Origin: Casp-actino8 sp001510455
GTDB taxonomy: Bacteria; Actinomycetota; Acidimicrobiia; Acidimicrobiales; Ilumatobacteraceae
DNA length: 64,000 bases
Assembly: GCA_027592035.1 (NCBI GenBank)
Contig: JAQCIK010000005.1
Location: 46,944 to 110,943 of the forward strand
Direction: 5' to 3'
The notes beneath the pieces were generated by a model, which was not told the DNA's origin, did no database searches, and saw nothing but the letters and a program-made list of their open reading frames with translations. This document shows positions 25,776-33,908 of the stretch, piece after piece. Within the stretch, counting starts at the first letter, position 1; each line of letters opens with the position of its first letter. A program made the position numbers and the translations under genes.

Positions 25776-26323
25776 GCCTCACACCGAACCCCACCACCAA
25801 TCTCCCCGCCCACCACATCCTGTCGGTTCTCGTTCAGAACCGTCCGGGCGTGCTGGCTCGGGTCGCCGGTCTCTTCGCACGGCGCGGCTACAACATCTTC
25901 TCGTTGGCCGTGGCGCCCACCGAAGACCCCGATCTGTCACGCATCACCATCGTGGTCGACGTGGAATCGGCTCCGCTCGAACAGATCGTGAAGCAGTTGT
26001 TCAAACTCGTCGACGTGGTGAAGATCAGCGAACTCGATCCGCGCCGTTCGGTCGAGCGTGAACTCATGATCGCCACGGTGCGCCTCAGCGCCGAGGAGCG
26101 AGGCCAGGTGGTCGAACTCACGAACATCTTCGAGGGCAAGATCCTCGCGGTCGGAGTGGAGGCGATCACGGTTTCTCTCGAGGGAAGTCCGGAAAAATTG
26201 GACGATTTCGAGGAATTGCTACGCGGATACGGCATCGTTGAGCTCCAGCGAACCGGCCGCGTGGCCCTACCCAAACTCGACAAAGAGGCGCGCCTGCGGG
26301 CCGTCCGAGGAAAGGCAAGTTGA
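25772..26323 (+). CDS. ilvN: acetolactate synthase, small (regulatory) subunit
   Basis: 183 residues with an N-terminal ACT domain (HHILSVLVQNRPGVLARVAGLFARRGYNI) and a C-terminal ALS_ss domain (RELMIATVRL onward). It stimulates the catalytic subunit and confers valine feedback inhibition. ATG 25772 overlaps the ilvB stop and gives the standard N-terminus; an in-frame ATG at 25748 would lie within ilvB. It ends 2 bases before the ilvC ATG. Confidence 0.95.
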   Translation: MSLTPNPTTNLPAHHILSVLVQNRPGVLARVAGLFARRGYNIFSLAVAPTEDPDLSRITIVVDVESAPLEQIVKQLFKLVDVVKISELDPRRSVERELMIATVRLSAEERGQVVELTNIFEGKILAVGVEAITVSLEGSPEKLDDFEELLRGYGIVELQRTGRVALPKLDKEARLRAVRGKAS

Positions 26324-26325
26324 AC

Positions 26326-27354
26326 ATGGCAGCAAAGATGTATTACGACGCCGATTGCGACGTCTCGGTCATCAAGGGTCGCAAGGTCGCGATCATCGGT
26401 TACGGATCGCAGGGCCATGCTCATGCGCTCAACTTGAAGGAGAGCGGCGTCCCAGTGGTCGTCGGTTTGCGCGAAGGATCGTCATCGGCCGCCAAGGCCG
26501 AGGCCGCTGGTCTCGAGGTGAAGTCGATCGCCGACGCCGCCAAGTGGGCCGACGTGATCATGATGACCATGCCCGACACCGAGCAGAAGGCCACCTACGA
26601 CGCGCACATCAAGAAGTACATGAAGGCCGGCAAGGCCCTGGCTTTCGCGCACGGTTTCAACATTCGCTTCAAGCGCATCCGTCCGCCGAAGGGTGTCGAC
26701 GTGATCATGATCGCACCGAAGGGCCCTGGTCACCTCGTCCGCCGTACCTACACCGAAGGTGGTGGCGTGCCGGCACTCATCGCCGTCGAGCAGGACGCCA
26801 CGGGCAACGCCAAGGCGGTTGCTCTGTCGTACGCATCGGCCATTGGTGGCGGTCGAGCCGGCATCATCGAGACCACCTTCGCCGAAGAGACCGAGACCGA
26901 TTTGTTCGGTGAGCAGGTCGTGCTGTGCGGTGGACTCACGTCGTTGGTTCAGGCCGGATTCGAAACGCTGGTCGAGGCGGGCTACCAGCCCGAGATGGCG
27001 TACTTCGAGTGCCTGCACGAGGTGAAGCTCATCGTCGACCTCATGTACGAAGAGGGCATCGCCGGTATGCGTTACAGCATCAGTGACACCGCCGAGTACG
27101 GCGACGTCACTCGTGGTCCGCGAGTCGTGACTCCGCAGACCAAAAAGACCATGCAGAAGATTCTCAAGGAGATCCAGTCGGGCAAGTTCGCCAAGGAATG
27201 GATCGCCGAGAGCGACAGTGGTCGCGAGAAGTTCAACGCGCTGCGCAAGGCCGGTCAGGAGCATCAGATCGAAGAAGTGGGCAAGCGCCTGCGTTCGATG
27301 ATGCCGTGGATCTCGGCCGGTAAGCAGAAGGTGAGCGACGCCTCCGGCGGCTGA
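26326..27354 (+). CDS. ilvC: ketol-acid reductoisomerase
   Basis: 342 residues, a class I enzyme converting acetolactate or acetohydroxybutyrate to the dihydroxy acid with NADPH. Seen: GYGSQGHAHALNLKESG nucleotide site with GLREGSSS, APKGPGHLVRRTY, and the Mg-ligand helices DLFGEQVVLCGG and YFECLHEVKLIVDLMYE. ATG 26326 is used; a TTG at 26320 is in frame but overlaps the ilvN stop. Last gene of ilvBNC; a TAATTCC/GGAATTA dyad follows the stop but overlaps the next promoter rather than a T tract. Confidence 0.96.
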   Translation: MAAKMYYDADCDVSVIKGRKVAIIGYGSQGHAHALNLKESGVPVVVGLREGSSSAAKAEAAGLEVKSIADAAKWADVIMMTMPDTEQKATYDAHIKKYMKAGKALAFAHGFNIRFKRIRPPKGVDVIMIAPKGPGHLVRRTYTEGGGVPALIAVEQDATGNAKAVALSYASAIGGGRAGIIETTFAEETETDLFGEQVVLCGGLTSLVQAGFETLVEAGYQPEMAYFECLHEVKLIVDLMYEEGIAGMRYSISDTAEYGDVTRGPRVVTPQTKKTMQKILKEIQSGKFAKEWIAESDSGREKFNALRKAGQEHQIEEVGKRLRSMMPWISAGKQKVSDASGG

Positions 27355-27380
27355 TTTCCCTCTCGATTTCTAATTCCGAC

Positions 27381-27445
27381 TTGTTAGGTCAGGAATTAGT
27401 CGCTAAGGTGCCCTCCTCGTCGTCGACGTACGTCCAGGAGGGCAC
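27381..27445 (+). promoter_or_regulatory. metY promoter and leader hairpin masking the ribosome site
   Basis: -35 TTGTTA (27381-27386), 17-base spacer, -10 TAAGGT (27404-27409). The leader then forms GTGCCCTCCT (27408-27417) with AGGAGGGCAC (27436-27445), a perfect 10-bp stem whose 3' arm contains the GGAGGG ribosome site 7 bases before ATG 27450. Translation should be weak while the stem is closed. The leader is about 35-40 bases, too short for SAM-I or SAM-IV aptamers. Confidence 0.6.
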
Positions 27446-27449
27446 TTTC

Positions 27450-28760
27450 ATGTCAGCAGAGTGGGGATTCGAGACCAGGCAGATCCATGTGGGTGGTGAC
27501 CCGGATCCGGCCACGGGGGCTCGTGCGGTCCCGATCTACCAGACCACCAGTTACGAGTTCCGAGACGCGCAGCACGCGGCCAACTTGTTCGCACTGGCCG
27601 AGGTCGGAAACATCTACACCCGGATCATGAACCCCACCCAGTTGGCGGTCGAGGCCCGAGTGAACGCTCTCGAAGGTGGCGTGACCACGGCTATCGGACT
27701 TCCGGGAACTCTCGTCGTGTCATCGGGTCAGTCGGCCGAGACGTTGGCGATCCTGACGCTCGCCGAGGCCGGTGATCACATCGTCGCCTCGCCGTCGCTC
27801 TACGGAGGCACGTACAACCTGTTGCACTACACCCTTCCGAAGATGGGAATCGCCGTGTCGTTCGTCGACGATCCGCACGACCTCGAACAGTGGAAGTCGG
27901 CTGCTCGTCCCAACACCAAAGCGTTCTACGGAGAGGTGCTGGCCAACCCGCGCAACGACGTGTTCGACATCGAGGGTGTGGCCAAGGTCGCCCACGACAT
28001 CGGTGTGCCCTTGATTCTCGACAACACGGTTCCGACGGCTTTCGGTATCCGTCCTCTCGAGTGGGGTGCCGACGTCGTGGTGCAGTCGCTCACCAAGTTC
28101 GTGGGTGGTCACGGAACCTCGGTCGCCGGTTCGATCACCGACGGCGGGAAGTTCGACTTCTCGGCATCGGGTCGATTCCCGAACTTCACCGAACCCGATC
28201 CGAGCTACCACGGTCTCGCGTACTGGCCGGCGCTCGGAGCGGGTTCGTACATCTTGAAGGCGCGAGTTCAGTTGCTTCGAGACCTCGGAATGGCCGTGTC
28301 GCCGTTCAACGCGTTCCTGCTGCTGCAGGGCCTCGAGACCCTGTCGCTGCGTATGGAGCGTCACTGGAGCAATGCCCAGGCCGTGGGCGAATACCTCGCG
28401 AAGCACCCACAGGTCGAGAGCGTCAACTACGCCGGATTGCCGTCGAGTCCGTGGCACGAACGGGCCAAGAAGTACTTCGGTGGCCGCGGCTTCGGCTCGG
28501 TTCTGGCGTTCACCATCAAGGGTGGACGCGAAGCCGGGGAAAAGTTCGTGGCTGGGCTGACGTTGCACAGCCACGTGGCCAATATCGGTGACGTGCGCAG
28601 CCTCGTGATCCAGCCCTCGTCGACGACGCACAGTCAGCTGTCGGAGGCCGAGCAGAAGGCGGCCGGGGTCGACCCGGGAATGGTTCGGTTGAGCGTGGGC
28701 CTGGAGTCGATCGCCGACATCCTGGCCGACCTCGACGCCGGTTTCGCCGCCGCCAAGTAA
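27450..28760 (+). CDS. metY: O-acetylhomoserine sulfhydrylase (aminocarboxypropyltransferase)
   Basis: 436 residues, a Cys/Met metabolism PLP enzyme. Seen: YQTTSYEFRDAQHAANLFAL, YTRIMNPTQ, the PLP-lysine segment VVQSLTKFVGGHGTSVAG, and HVANIGDVRSLVIQPSSTTHSQL near the end. The ~430-residue length and these loops fit the O-acetylhomoserine rather than cystathionine branch. It makes homocysteine from O-acetylhomoserine and sulfide. Its leader hairpin suggests translational control. Palindromic element copy 2 follows its stop. Confidence 0.93.
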   Translation: MSAEWGFETRQIHVGGDPDPATGARAVPIYQTTSYEFRDAQHAANLFALAEVGNIYTRIMNPTQLAVEARVNALEGGVTTAIGLPGTLVVSSGQSAETLAILTLAEAGDHIVASPSLYGGTYNLLHYTLPKMGIAVSFVDDPHDLEQWKSAARPNTKAFYGEVLANPRNDVFDIEGVAKVAHDIGVPLILDNTVPTAFGIRPLEWGADVVVQSLTKFVGGHGTSVAGSITDGGKFDFSASGRFPNFTEPDPSYHGLAYWPALGAGSYILKARVQLLRDLGMAVSPFNAFLLLQGLETLSLRMERHWSNAQAVGEYLAKHPQVESVNYAGLPSSPWHERAKKYFGGRGFGSVLAFTIKGGREAGEKFVAGLTLHSHVANIGDVRSLVIQPSSTTHSQLSEAEQKAAGVDPGMVRLSVGLESIADILADLDAGFAAAK

Positions 28761-28778
28761 CCCCAACTCTTTTTTGCG

Positions 28779-28845
28779 AAATTCGCCCACTCTGTTGCGG
28801 AAGACCCCAGTTTTTGGGTGCTAACGCAACAGAGTGGGCGAATTT
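28779..28845 (+). repeat. palindromic element, copy 2
   Basis: A perfect 21-bp inverted repeat (28779-28799 with 28825-28845; core CGCCCACTCTGTTGCG against CGCAACAGAGTGGGCG) around a 25-base loop with an inner ACCC/GGGT pairing. Relative to copy 1 at 1253-1316 two stem positions changed together with their partners (C:G to T:A and A:T to T:A), while loop words GAAG, GTTTT and GTGCYAR persist. It too is followed by TTAGCGT and a start codon. Confidence 0.82.
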
Positions 28846-28857
28846 GCTCGGTCGGAT

Positions 28858-28863
28858 TAGCGT
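28858..28863 (+). promoter_or_regulatory. -10 box (TAGCGT) for leaderless thiolase gene
   Basis: TAGCGT, 6 bases (GGCGGG), then ATG 28870. Identical to the box after palindromic element copy 1. Confidence 0.55.
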
Positions 28864-28869
28864 GGCGGG

Positions 28870-30027
28870 ATGAGCCAAACCCCCGTTGCCTACATCGTCG
28901 ATGCTGTTCGAACCCCGGTCGGGAAGCGAGGCGGTGGCCTGTCGGCCGTGCATCCCGCCGATCTCGGCGCCCACGCCATCGAGGCCCTCATCGACCGTAC
29001 CGGCGTCGATCCGACCGCAGTCGACGACGTGGTTTTCGGCAATGTCGACTCGGTGGGTCCGCAAGCCGGATGTATCGCTCGAACCTGTTGGTTGGCCGCC
29101 GGGCTCCCTGAGCACGTTCCCGGAACCACCATCGACCGTCAGTGCGGCTCGGCGCAGCAGGCCGTGCATTTCGCGGCCCAGGCCGTGATGAGCGGGACCA
29201 TGGATCTGGTCGTCGCCGGCGGCGTGCAGAACATGTCGATGATTCCGATCTCGTCGGCCATGACTGCGGGACAGGCACTCGGTTTCGACGATCCCTTCAC
29301 CGGCTCGCCGGGTTGGACCACTCGTTACGGAACGGGCGAAGTGAGTCAGTTCGTCGGCGCCGAGATGATGGTCGACAAGTGGAACCTCTCCCGTGAAGAG
29401 ATGGAGGAGTTCGCCATGGAATCGCACAATCGTGCGATTCGTGCCCGGGCCGAAGGTCGATTCGAAGCCGAGATCGCGCCCCTGAACGGAGTGAGTCACG
29501 ACGAAGGTCCGCGTGAGCCGAACCCCGAGAAGATCCGATCACTCCCGACACTCACCCCGACCGGAAAGCTCACTGCTGCCTGTGCCAGTCAGATCTCCGA
29601 TGGTGCGGCGGCACTTCTCATCGCCAACGAGTCGGCAGTGAAGGCCCACGGGCTCACGCCGCGCGCCCGTATCCACCACATCAGTGTGTTGGCCGACGAT
29701 CCGATCATGATGTTGTCGGCACCGATCCCGGCCACGAAGCGTGCGCTCGAGAGGGCCAAGATGACGATCGACGACATCGATCTCGTCGAGATCAACGAAG
29801 CCTTCGCTCCGGTGGTGATGGCCTGGATGCGTGAGACGAAGGCCGATCACGCCAAGGTCAACGTGAACGGCGGCGCGATCGCCCTCGGCCATCCGCTCGG
29901 AGCAACGGGTGCACGACTCATGACCACGTTGTTGCACGAACTCGAGCGCACCGGTGGCCGCTTTGGTCTGCAGACGATGTGTGAGGGTGGCGGTCAGGCC
30001 AACGTCACGATCATCGAACGTCTCTGA
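28870..30027 (+). CDS. thiolase family acetyl-CoA C-acetyltransferase
   Basis: 385 residues. The acyl-enzyme cysteine is Cys92 (DRQCGSAQQ), followed by NEAFAP, the histidine in NGGAIALGHPLGATGAR and the second cysteine in MCEGGGQAN. It cleaves 3-ketoacyl-CoA or joins two acetyl-CoA. It may complete beta-oxidation with the 9-13 kb cluster, but it stands alone here. It lies directly after palindromic element copy 2 and ends convergently with the FAD oxidoreductase. Confidence 0.92.
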   Translation: MSQTPVAYIVDAVRTPVGKRGGGLSAVHPADLGAHAIEALIDRTGVDPTAVDDVVFGNVDSVGPQAGCIARTCWLAAGLPEHVPGTTIDRQCGSAQQAVHFAAQAVMSGTMDLVVAGGVQNMSMIPISSAMTAGQALGFDDPFTGSPGWTTRYGTGEVSQFVGAEMMVDKWNLSREEMEEFAMESHNRAIRARAEGRFEAEIAPLNGVSHDEGPREPNPEKIRSLPTLTPTGKLTAACASQISDGAAALLIANESAVKAHGLTPRARIHHISVLADDPIMMLSAPIPATKRALERAKMTIDDIDLVEINEAFAPVVMAWMRETKADHAKVNVNGGAIALGHPLGATGARLMTTLLHELERTGGRFGLQTMCEGGGQANVTIIERL

Positions 30028-30048
30028 CGTCGAGCCCCCGGGCAGGCC

Positions 30049-31479
30049 TCAGCTGTCGAAGCCGAGTCCGAGGCGGTCGAGAGCCCGGAGCCACAGATTT
30101 CGCTTGCCGGTCTTGTCTTCGTGATCGAGGCTCCAACGCGTGGCCTGGATGCCGAGGAACTTGAACGGTTCGGGTGGGAACGGCACCGGCTTCGACTTGA
30201 CGAAGTCGGTCTGGGTCGCGATCGACTGTCGACCGTCGAGGAGATCGAGCATCACTTCGGCGCCGAAACGTGACGCTCCCGTTCCGAGTCCGGTGTAGCC
30301 GAGGGCGTACGAAACTCGGCCGCCCATGGCTCGACCCCAGAACACCGAGTAGCGCGAACAGGTGTCGATTGCACCACCCCAGGCGTGCGAGAACGTGACA
30401 TCGTCGAGTTGCGGAAACGTGGTGAAGAAGTGCTTGCTGAGTCGGGCCCACGTCTCGGGACGACTCTCCTGTTCGATCGCCATCTTGCCGCGGAAGTAGT
30501 ACACCGCGTCGTAACCGCCCCACAGGATTCGATTGTCGGCGGTGAGTCGGTAGTAGTGGAACTGATTCGGGATGTCGGAGAGTCCCTGACGGTTCTTCCA
30601 GCCGATGCGGTCGAGCTGTTCGTCGGTGAGTGGCTCGGTCACCATGCAGTAGTCGTACACCGGCACGATGTAATGACCGAGGCGTCGCAACAAAGGTTTG
30701 AAGGCGTTGGTACCGAGCGCAACTTTGCCGGCGCGCACCTTGCCGAGCGGCGTGTGCAACATCACACCCACTCCGTCGCGCTCGATCGACGTCGCCTTGG
30801 TGTCCTCGTAGATCCGAACTCCCAACGACTCAGCGGCCGCCTTGAGACCCCAGGCGAGACGGGCCGGATCGACGAGTGCTGCTCCGTCGTGGTGCCAGAG
30901 TCCACCCGAATAGGTCGGGGAGTGCACCTCGGCCTGCATCTGTTCGGCATCGAGCCAGGTGACTCGTTGGCCGAGCGACCGTAGTTGTTGATAATCGTCG
31001 CGCAATTCGTCGAGGTAACTCGGTGCGTGAGTCGAGTACGCGACGTCGATGGCACCGGTGCGTTCGAAATCGCAGTCGATCCCGTAGCGCTGGATGGCTC
31101 GTTCGATCTCTTCGAGATTCTTCATCCCGAGTTCTTCCAAGATCTCGACCTCATCGGGAAAGCGTTCCTGAGCGTTGGCGATGCCGTGCGTGAGGGACGC
31201 GTCCATGAACCCGCCATTGCGGCCACTCGCCGCCGATCCCACTTCGTGCGCGTCGATCAGGATCACGTCGCGTGACGGATCCCGCTCCTTCGCAATGATG
31301 GCGGTCCAGAGGCCGGTGTATCCGCCGCCCACCACGCACAGGTCGCACGTCTCGGTGCGTACCAACATGGGATTCGTATCGGGCTCGTCGGCGTCCTCGA
31401 GCCAATACGGATACGGGTCTGCGTCAGCGATCGCTTCCAGATGCCGCGGGTCGAACTCGTCGTCACCCACGAAGCTCAC
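30049..31479 (-). CDS. FAD-dependent amine/amino-acid oxidase family protein (DAO/PuuB-like)
   Basis: 476 residues. The FAD dinucleotide motif VVGGGYTGLWTAI is near residue 48, with the Glu/Asp ribose contact replaced by Asp in LIDAHEVGSAASGRNGGF; the SGRNGGF block is typical of gamma-glutamylputrescine oxidase and related enzymes. The C-terminus has HAWGGAIDTCSRYSVFWG and ALGYTGLGTGASRFGAEV. The substrate is unknown. GTG 31479 is preceded by an AGGTGAG ribosome site that lies in one arm of a palindrome. Confidence 0.85.
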   Translation of the reverse strand: MSFVGDDEFDPRHLEAIADADPYPYWLEDADEPDTNPMLVRTETCDLCVVGGGYTGLWTAIIAKERDPSRDVILIDAHEVGSAASGRNGGFMDASLTHGIANAQERFPDEVEILEELGMKNLEEIERAIQRYGIDCDFERTGAIDVAYSTHAPSYLDELRDDYQQLRSLGQRVTWLDAEQMQAEVHSPTYSGGLWHHDGAALVDPARLAWGLKAAAESLGVRIYEDTKATSIERDGVGVMLHTPLGKVRAGKVALGTNAFKPLLRRLGHYIVPVYDYCMVTEPLTDEQLDRIGWKNRQGLSDIPNQFHYYRLTADNRILWGGYDAVYYFRGKMAIEQESRPETWARLSKHFFTTFPQLDDVTFSHAWGGAIDTCSRYSVFWGRAMGGRVSYALGYTGLGTGASRFGAEVMLDLLDGRQSIATQTDFVKSKPVPFPPEPFKFLGIQATRWSLDHEDKTGKRNLWLRALDRLGLGFDS

Positions 31480-31481
31480 GG

Positions 31482-31504
31482 TCTCACCTCTTCCGAAGGT
31501 GAGA
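31482..31504. promoter_or_regulatory. palindrome at the start of the FAD oxidoreductase gene
   Basis: TCTCACCT-CTTCCGA-AGGTGAGA: two perfect 8-base arms. On the minus strand a TAATCT -10 box (31502-31507) abuts it, so it spans the predicted transcription start and its distal arm holds the ribosome site. It may be a repressor operator or an RNA hairpin limiting translation. Confidence 0.55.
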
Positions 31505-31566
31505 TTACAGCGGTGTCGACCCTCGGCCCGGGCATCGACCCGAACCCGGTACGTCGGTGCGAAAGG

Positions 31567-32391
31567 TCAGGCGCCGGCTTGTTCGAGAGCTCGACGTACG
31601 AGCACTTTGGCCAGGTGAGAGCGGTATTCCACGCTGGCGTTGTTATCGGCGCTCGGGCCCGCCTCGGCGACGGCCTTCTCGGCGGCGTCGGCCACCGAGG
31701 CCCCACCGGCCAGAGCCGACGAGACGCTCGAGGCCAGGATCGGTGTCTGACCCATGTTCACGAGAGCCACACCCGAATCGGTTCCCCGACGCCAGGCGGC
31801 CACACCGACGATCGCCCAGTCCTGGGCACGACGATTGAACTTCTGGAAACTCCAACCGGCCCCGTTCATCTTCGGCACACGGATCTCGGTGAGCATCTCG
31901 TCGGCGGCGAGATCGGACTCGAGGAAACCCTTGTAGAAATCGGAGGCCGCGATCTCGCGGGTGCCCTGCGGTCCCTGGACCACGTACGTGGCACCGAGTG
32001 CGAGAGTGGTGGCCGGAAGATCCGACGCCGGATCGGCGTGCGCGATCGACCCGCCGATCGTGCCGCGATGACGAACCTGCGGATCGCCGACATGCGATGC
32101 CGCGTGGGCGAGAAGAGGGGCGTGCTCCTTCAGCACCGGCGAATTCTCGACGTCCATGTGGCGGGTGAGTGCGCCGATCGCGACATGGTCGCCGGCATCT
32201 TTCACGTAGGACAGATCGGTGACGCGACCGATGTCGACGAGGACCGAAGGCTGCGCCAGACGCAACTTCATGAGAGGGAGAAGACTGTGGCCACCGGCCA
32301 GGAACTTGGCGTCGGAGCCGTGCTCGCCGATGAGCGAAATGGCCTCGGCGGCCGATCCGGCGCGGACGTAGTCGAATGCTGCGGGAATCAT
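31567..32391 (-). CDS. coxM: xanthine-dehydrogenase/CODH family FAD-binding medium subunit
   Basis: 274 residues. Both FAD-binding motifs of the family are clear: AGGHSLLPLMKLRLAQP (32-48) and RGTIGGSIAHADPASDLP (about 109-126). It passes electrons from the Fe-S subunit to an acceptor. The gene starts 7 bases after the small subunit. The large subunit is not adjacent; the only one in the window is at 38.3-40.6 kb, so pairing them is inference. The symbol denotes the family, not proven CO oxidation. Confidence 0.88.
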   Translation of the reverse strand: MIPAAFDYVRAGSAAEAISLIGEHGSDAKFLAGGHSLLPLMKLRLAQPSVLVDIGRVTDLSYVKDAGDHVAIGALTRHMDVENSPVLKEHAPLLAHAASHVGDPQVRHRGTIGGSIAHADPASDLPATTLALGATYVVQGPQGTREIAASDFYKGFLESDLAADEMLTEIRVPKMNGAGWSFQKFNRRAQDWAIVGVAAWRRGTDSGVALVNMGQTPILASSVSSALAGGASVADAAEKAVAEAGPSADNNASVEYRSHLAKVLVRRALEQAGA

Positions 32392-32398
32392 CGTTCGC

Positions 32399-32857
32399 TC
32401 ACTTTCCTGCCACGGCCAGGACGGCCTTCACGATGTTGTGATAACCGGTGCAACGGCAGAGATTTCCTTCGAGACCGATGCGGATGTCGTCCTCGCTCGG
32501 GTTGGGGTTCTCTTTCAGGAGTGAGGTGGCGGCCATGACCATTCCGGGAGTGCAGTATCCGCACTGCAGACCGTGGTTTTCCATGAATGCCTGCTGCATC
32601 GGATGGAGCGAACCATCGGCATTGGCCATTCCCTCGATCGTGGTGACCGATGCACCGTCGGCCTGAACGGCGAGCAGGGTGCAGCTCTTCACCGCCTCAC
32701 CATCGACGTGCAAGCTACAGGCACCGCACGACGACGTATCGCATCCGATGTTCGTGCCGGTGAGCCCGAGTACCTCGCGCACGTACTGCACGAGCAACAT
32801 GCGTGGTTCGACGTCGCTCGAGTGCTGGACGCCGTTGACAGTGACGCTGATCTTCAC
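32399..32857 (-). CDS. coxS: xanthine-dehydrogenase/CODH family 2Fe-2S small subunit
   Basis: 152 residues. Two 2Fe-2S clusters: GCDTSSCGACSLHVDGEAVKSC (plant-type) and the C-terminal CGYC...CRC set in HGLQCGYCTPG and EGNLCRCTGYHNIV. GTG 32857 with an AGGGGG ribosome site gives the standard VKISVTVNG start; a longer reading begins with sequence unlike the family. It precedes coxM by 7 bases. The expected order in these operons is coxM-coxS-coxL; here it is coxS-coxM without coxL. Confidence 0.9.
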   Translation of the reverse strand: MKISVTVNGVQHSSDVEPRMLLVQYVREVLGLTGTNIGCDTSSCGACSLHVDGEAVKSCTLLAVQADGASVTTIEGMANADGSLHPMQQAFMENHGLQCGYCTPGMVMAATSLLKENPNPSEDDIRIGLEGNLCRCTGYHNIVKAVLAVAGK

Positions 32858-32986
32858 GACAACCCCCTTCGCCGGGTCATCACCCGGACCTCTCCATTCT
32901 GCCCCATGTGAGAACCCCCCGCACAATGGCCCGATGGGTCAGGGCGTCACGCCGACGCCTCGCCCGTGGCAGGGCGTCGTCCCAGT

Positions 32987-33874
32987 TCAGCGAACCCGAC
33001 GGATGATCGAATGGTCGACGACTCCCACACCTCGAATCGCGGCAGCGATGGCCTCGGCACCGTCGACCAGCCGGGGACCGGGCCGCACCATGACGGCATC
33101 GGCATCGATGGCCCAGACCGCCACCTCGGTCGGGATGCGATCGAGGACGAGACGGGCCTGATCGGTCGCACCGTCGAGGTCGTATCCGCATGGTGAGACG
33201 ATCACGTGATCGGGCCGGGCGGCCGTGATGTCGTCCCACGAGACCGGGACGGATTTCGCTCCCGGCCGCGTGAGGACCGGCTCGCAACCGGCGGCCGTCA
33301 CCACGTCGGGGACCCAATGGCCACCGAGGAACGGAGGATCGATCCACTCGAGGACGAACACACGTGGTCGGGGCTCGTCGCGTGACGACACCTCGGCAGC
33401 GAGGTGGCCGAGACGCTCACGTAGCGACGTGACGACCGCGAGCCCTCGCTCGGAGACGCCGGCGGCATCGGCGATCGTCCTGACCGAATCGATCACCTCG
33501 TCGAGGGTCTGCGGATCGATCTGTAGGACGAGGGCATGACATCCCAGTCGTTTGACTGCCTCGTCGACATCACCGCTCGGTACGGCACAGACGCGGCACA
33601 GATCCTGGCTGAGGATCAGATCGGGATCGCATCGCCGCAGTGCGTCCTCGTCGAGTCGGTAGAGCTCATCACCGATCGACAATCGTTCACGCACTTGAGC
33701 ATCGATCTCGGCGGCCGTCAGGTGTTTGGTGTCGAGGCCACCGACGACGATCTCACGATCGACTCGGGCTTCGGGTGGATGATTGCATTCGAAGGTGACG
33801 CCGAGAAGAGAGTCGGCCAACCCGAGTTCGAACACGATCTCGGTCGTGGACGGAAGCAGCGAGACGATGCGCAC
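32987..33874 (-). CDS. cobalamin-binding / BtuF-like periplasmic-binding-fold protein
   Basis: 295 residues of the BtuF/FecB fold: VRIVSLLPSTTEIVFELGL at the N-terminus, TFECNHPPEA, DLILSQDLCRVCAVPSGDV and FVLEWIDPPFLGGHWVPD. This branch lacks a signal peptide and is often annotated as a cobalamin-binding protein; no transporter genes adjoin it. GTG 33874 is chosen because a TACCCT box lies 6 bases upstream; longer readings are antisense to the LarA-like gene. Whether it is exported is doubtful from the sequence. Confidence 0.8.
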   Translation of the reverse strand: MRIVSLLPSTTEIVFELGLADSLLGVTFECNHPPEARVDREIVVGGLDTKHLTAAEIDAQVRERLSIGDELYRLDEDALRRCDPDLILSQDLCRVCAVPSGDVDEAVKRLGCHALVLQIDPQTLDEVIDSVRTIADAAGVSERGLAVVTSLRERLGHLAAEVSSRDEPRPRVFVLEWIDPPFLGGHWVPDVVTAAGCEPVLTRPGAKSVPVSWDDITAARPDHVIVSPCGYDLDGATDQARLVLDRIPTEVAVWAIDADAVMVRPGPRLVDGAEAIAAAIRGVGVVDHSIIRRVR

Positions 33875-33880
33875 GAGTCG

Positions 33881-33886
33881 AGGGTA
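33881..33886 (-). promoter_or_regulatory. -10 box (TACCCT) for the BtuF-like gene
   Basis: TACCCT on the minus strand, 6 bases (CGACTC), then GTG 33874: a leaderless start. The divergent LarA-like gene begins 34 bases away at 33909, with CAGGAT 6 bases before its ATG, so both promoters share one very short region. Confidence 0.5.
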
Positions 33887-33908
33887 GGACATCTGACAGG
33901 ATGACGGC

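Noticed and set aside
27387..27449. SAM riboswitch upstream of metY
   Set aside because: The leader is only ~40 bases from the predicted start and lacks the multi-helix core of SAM-I or SAM-IV and the SAM-II sequence pattern; only a single masking hairpin is supported.
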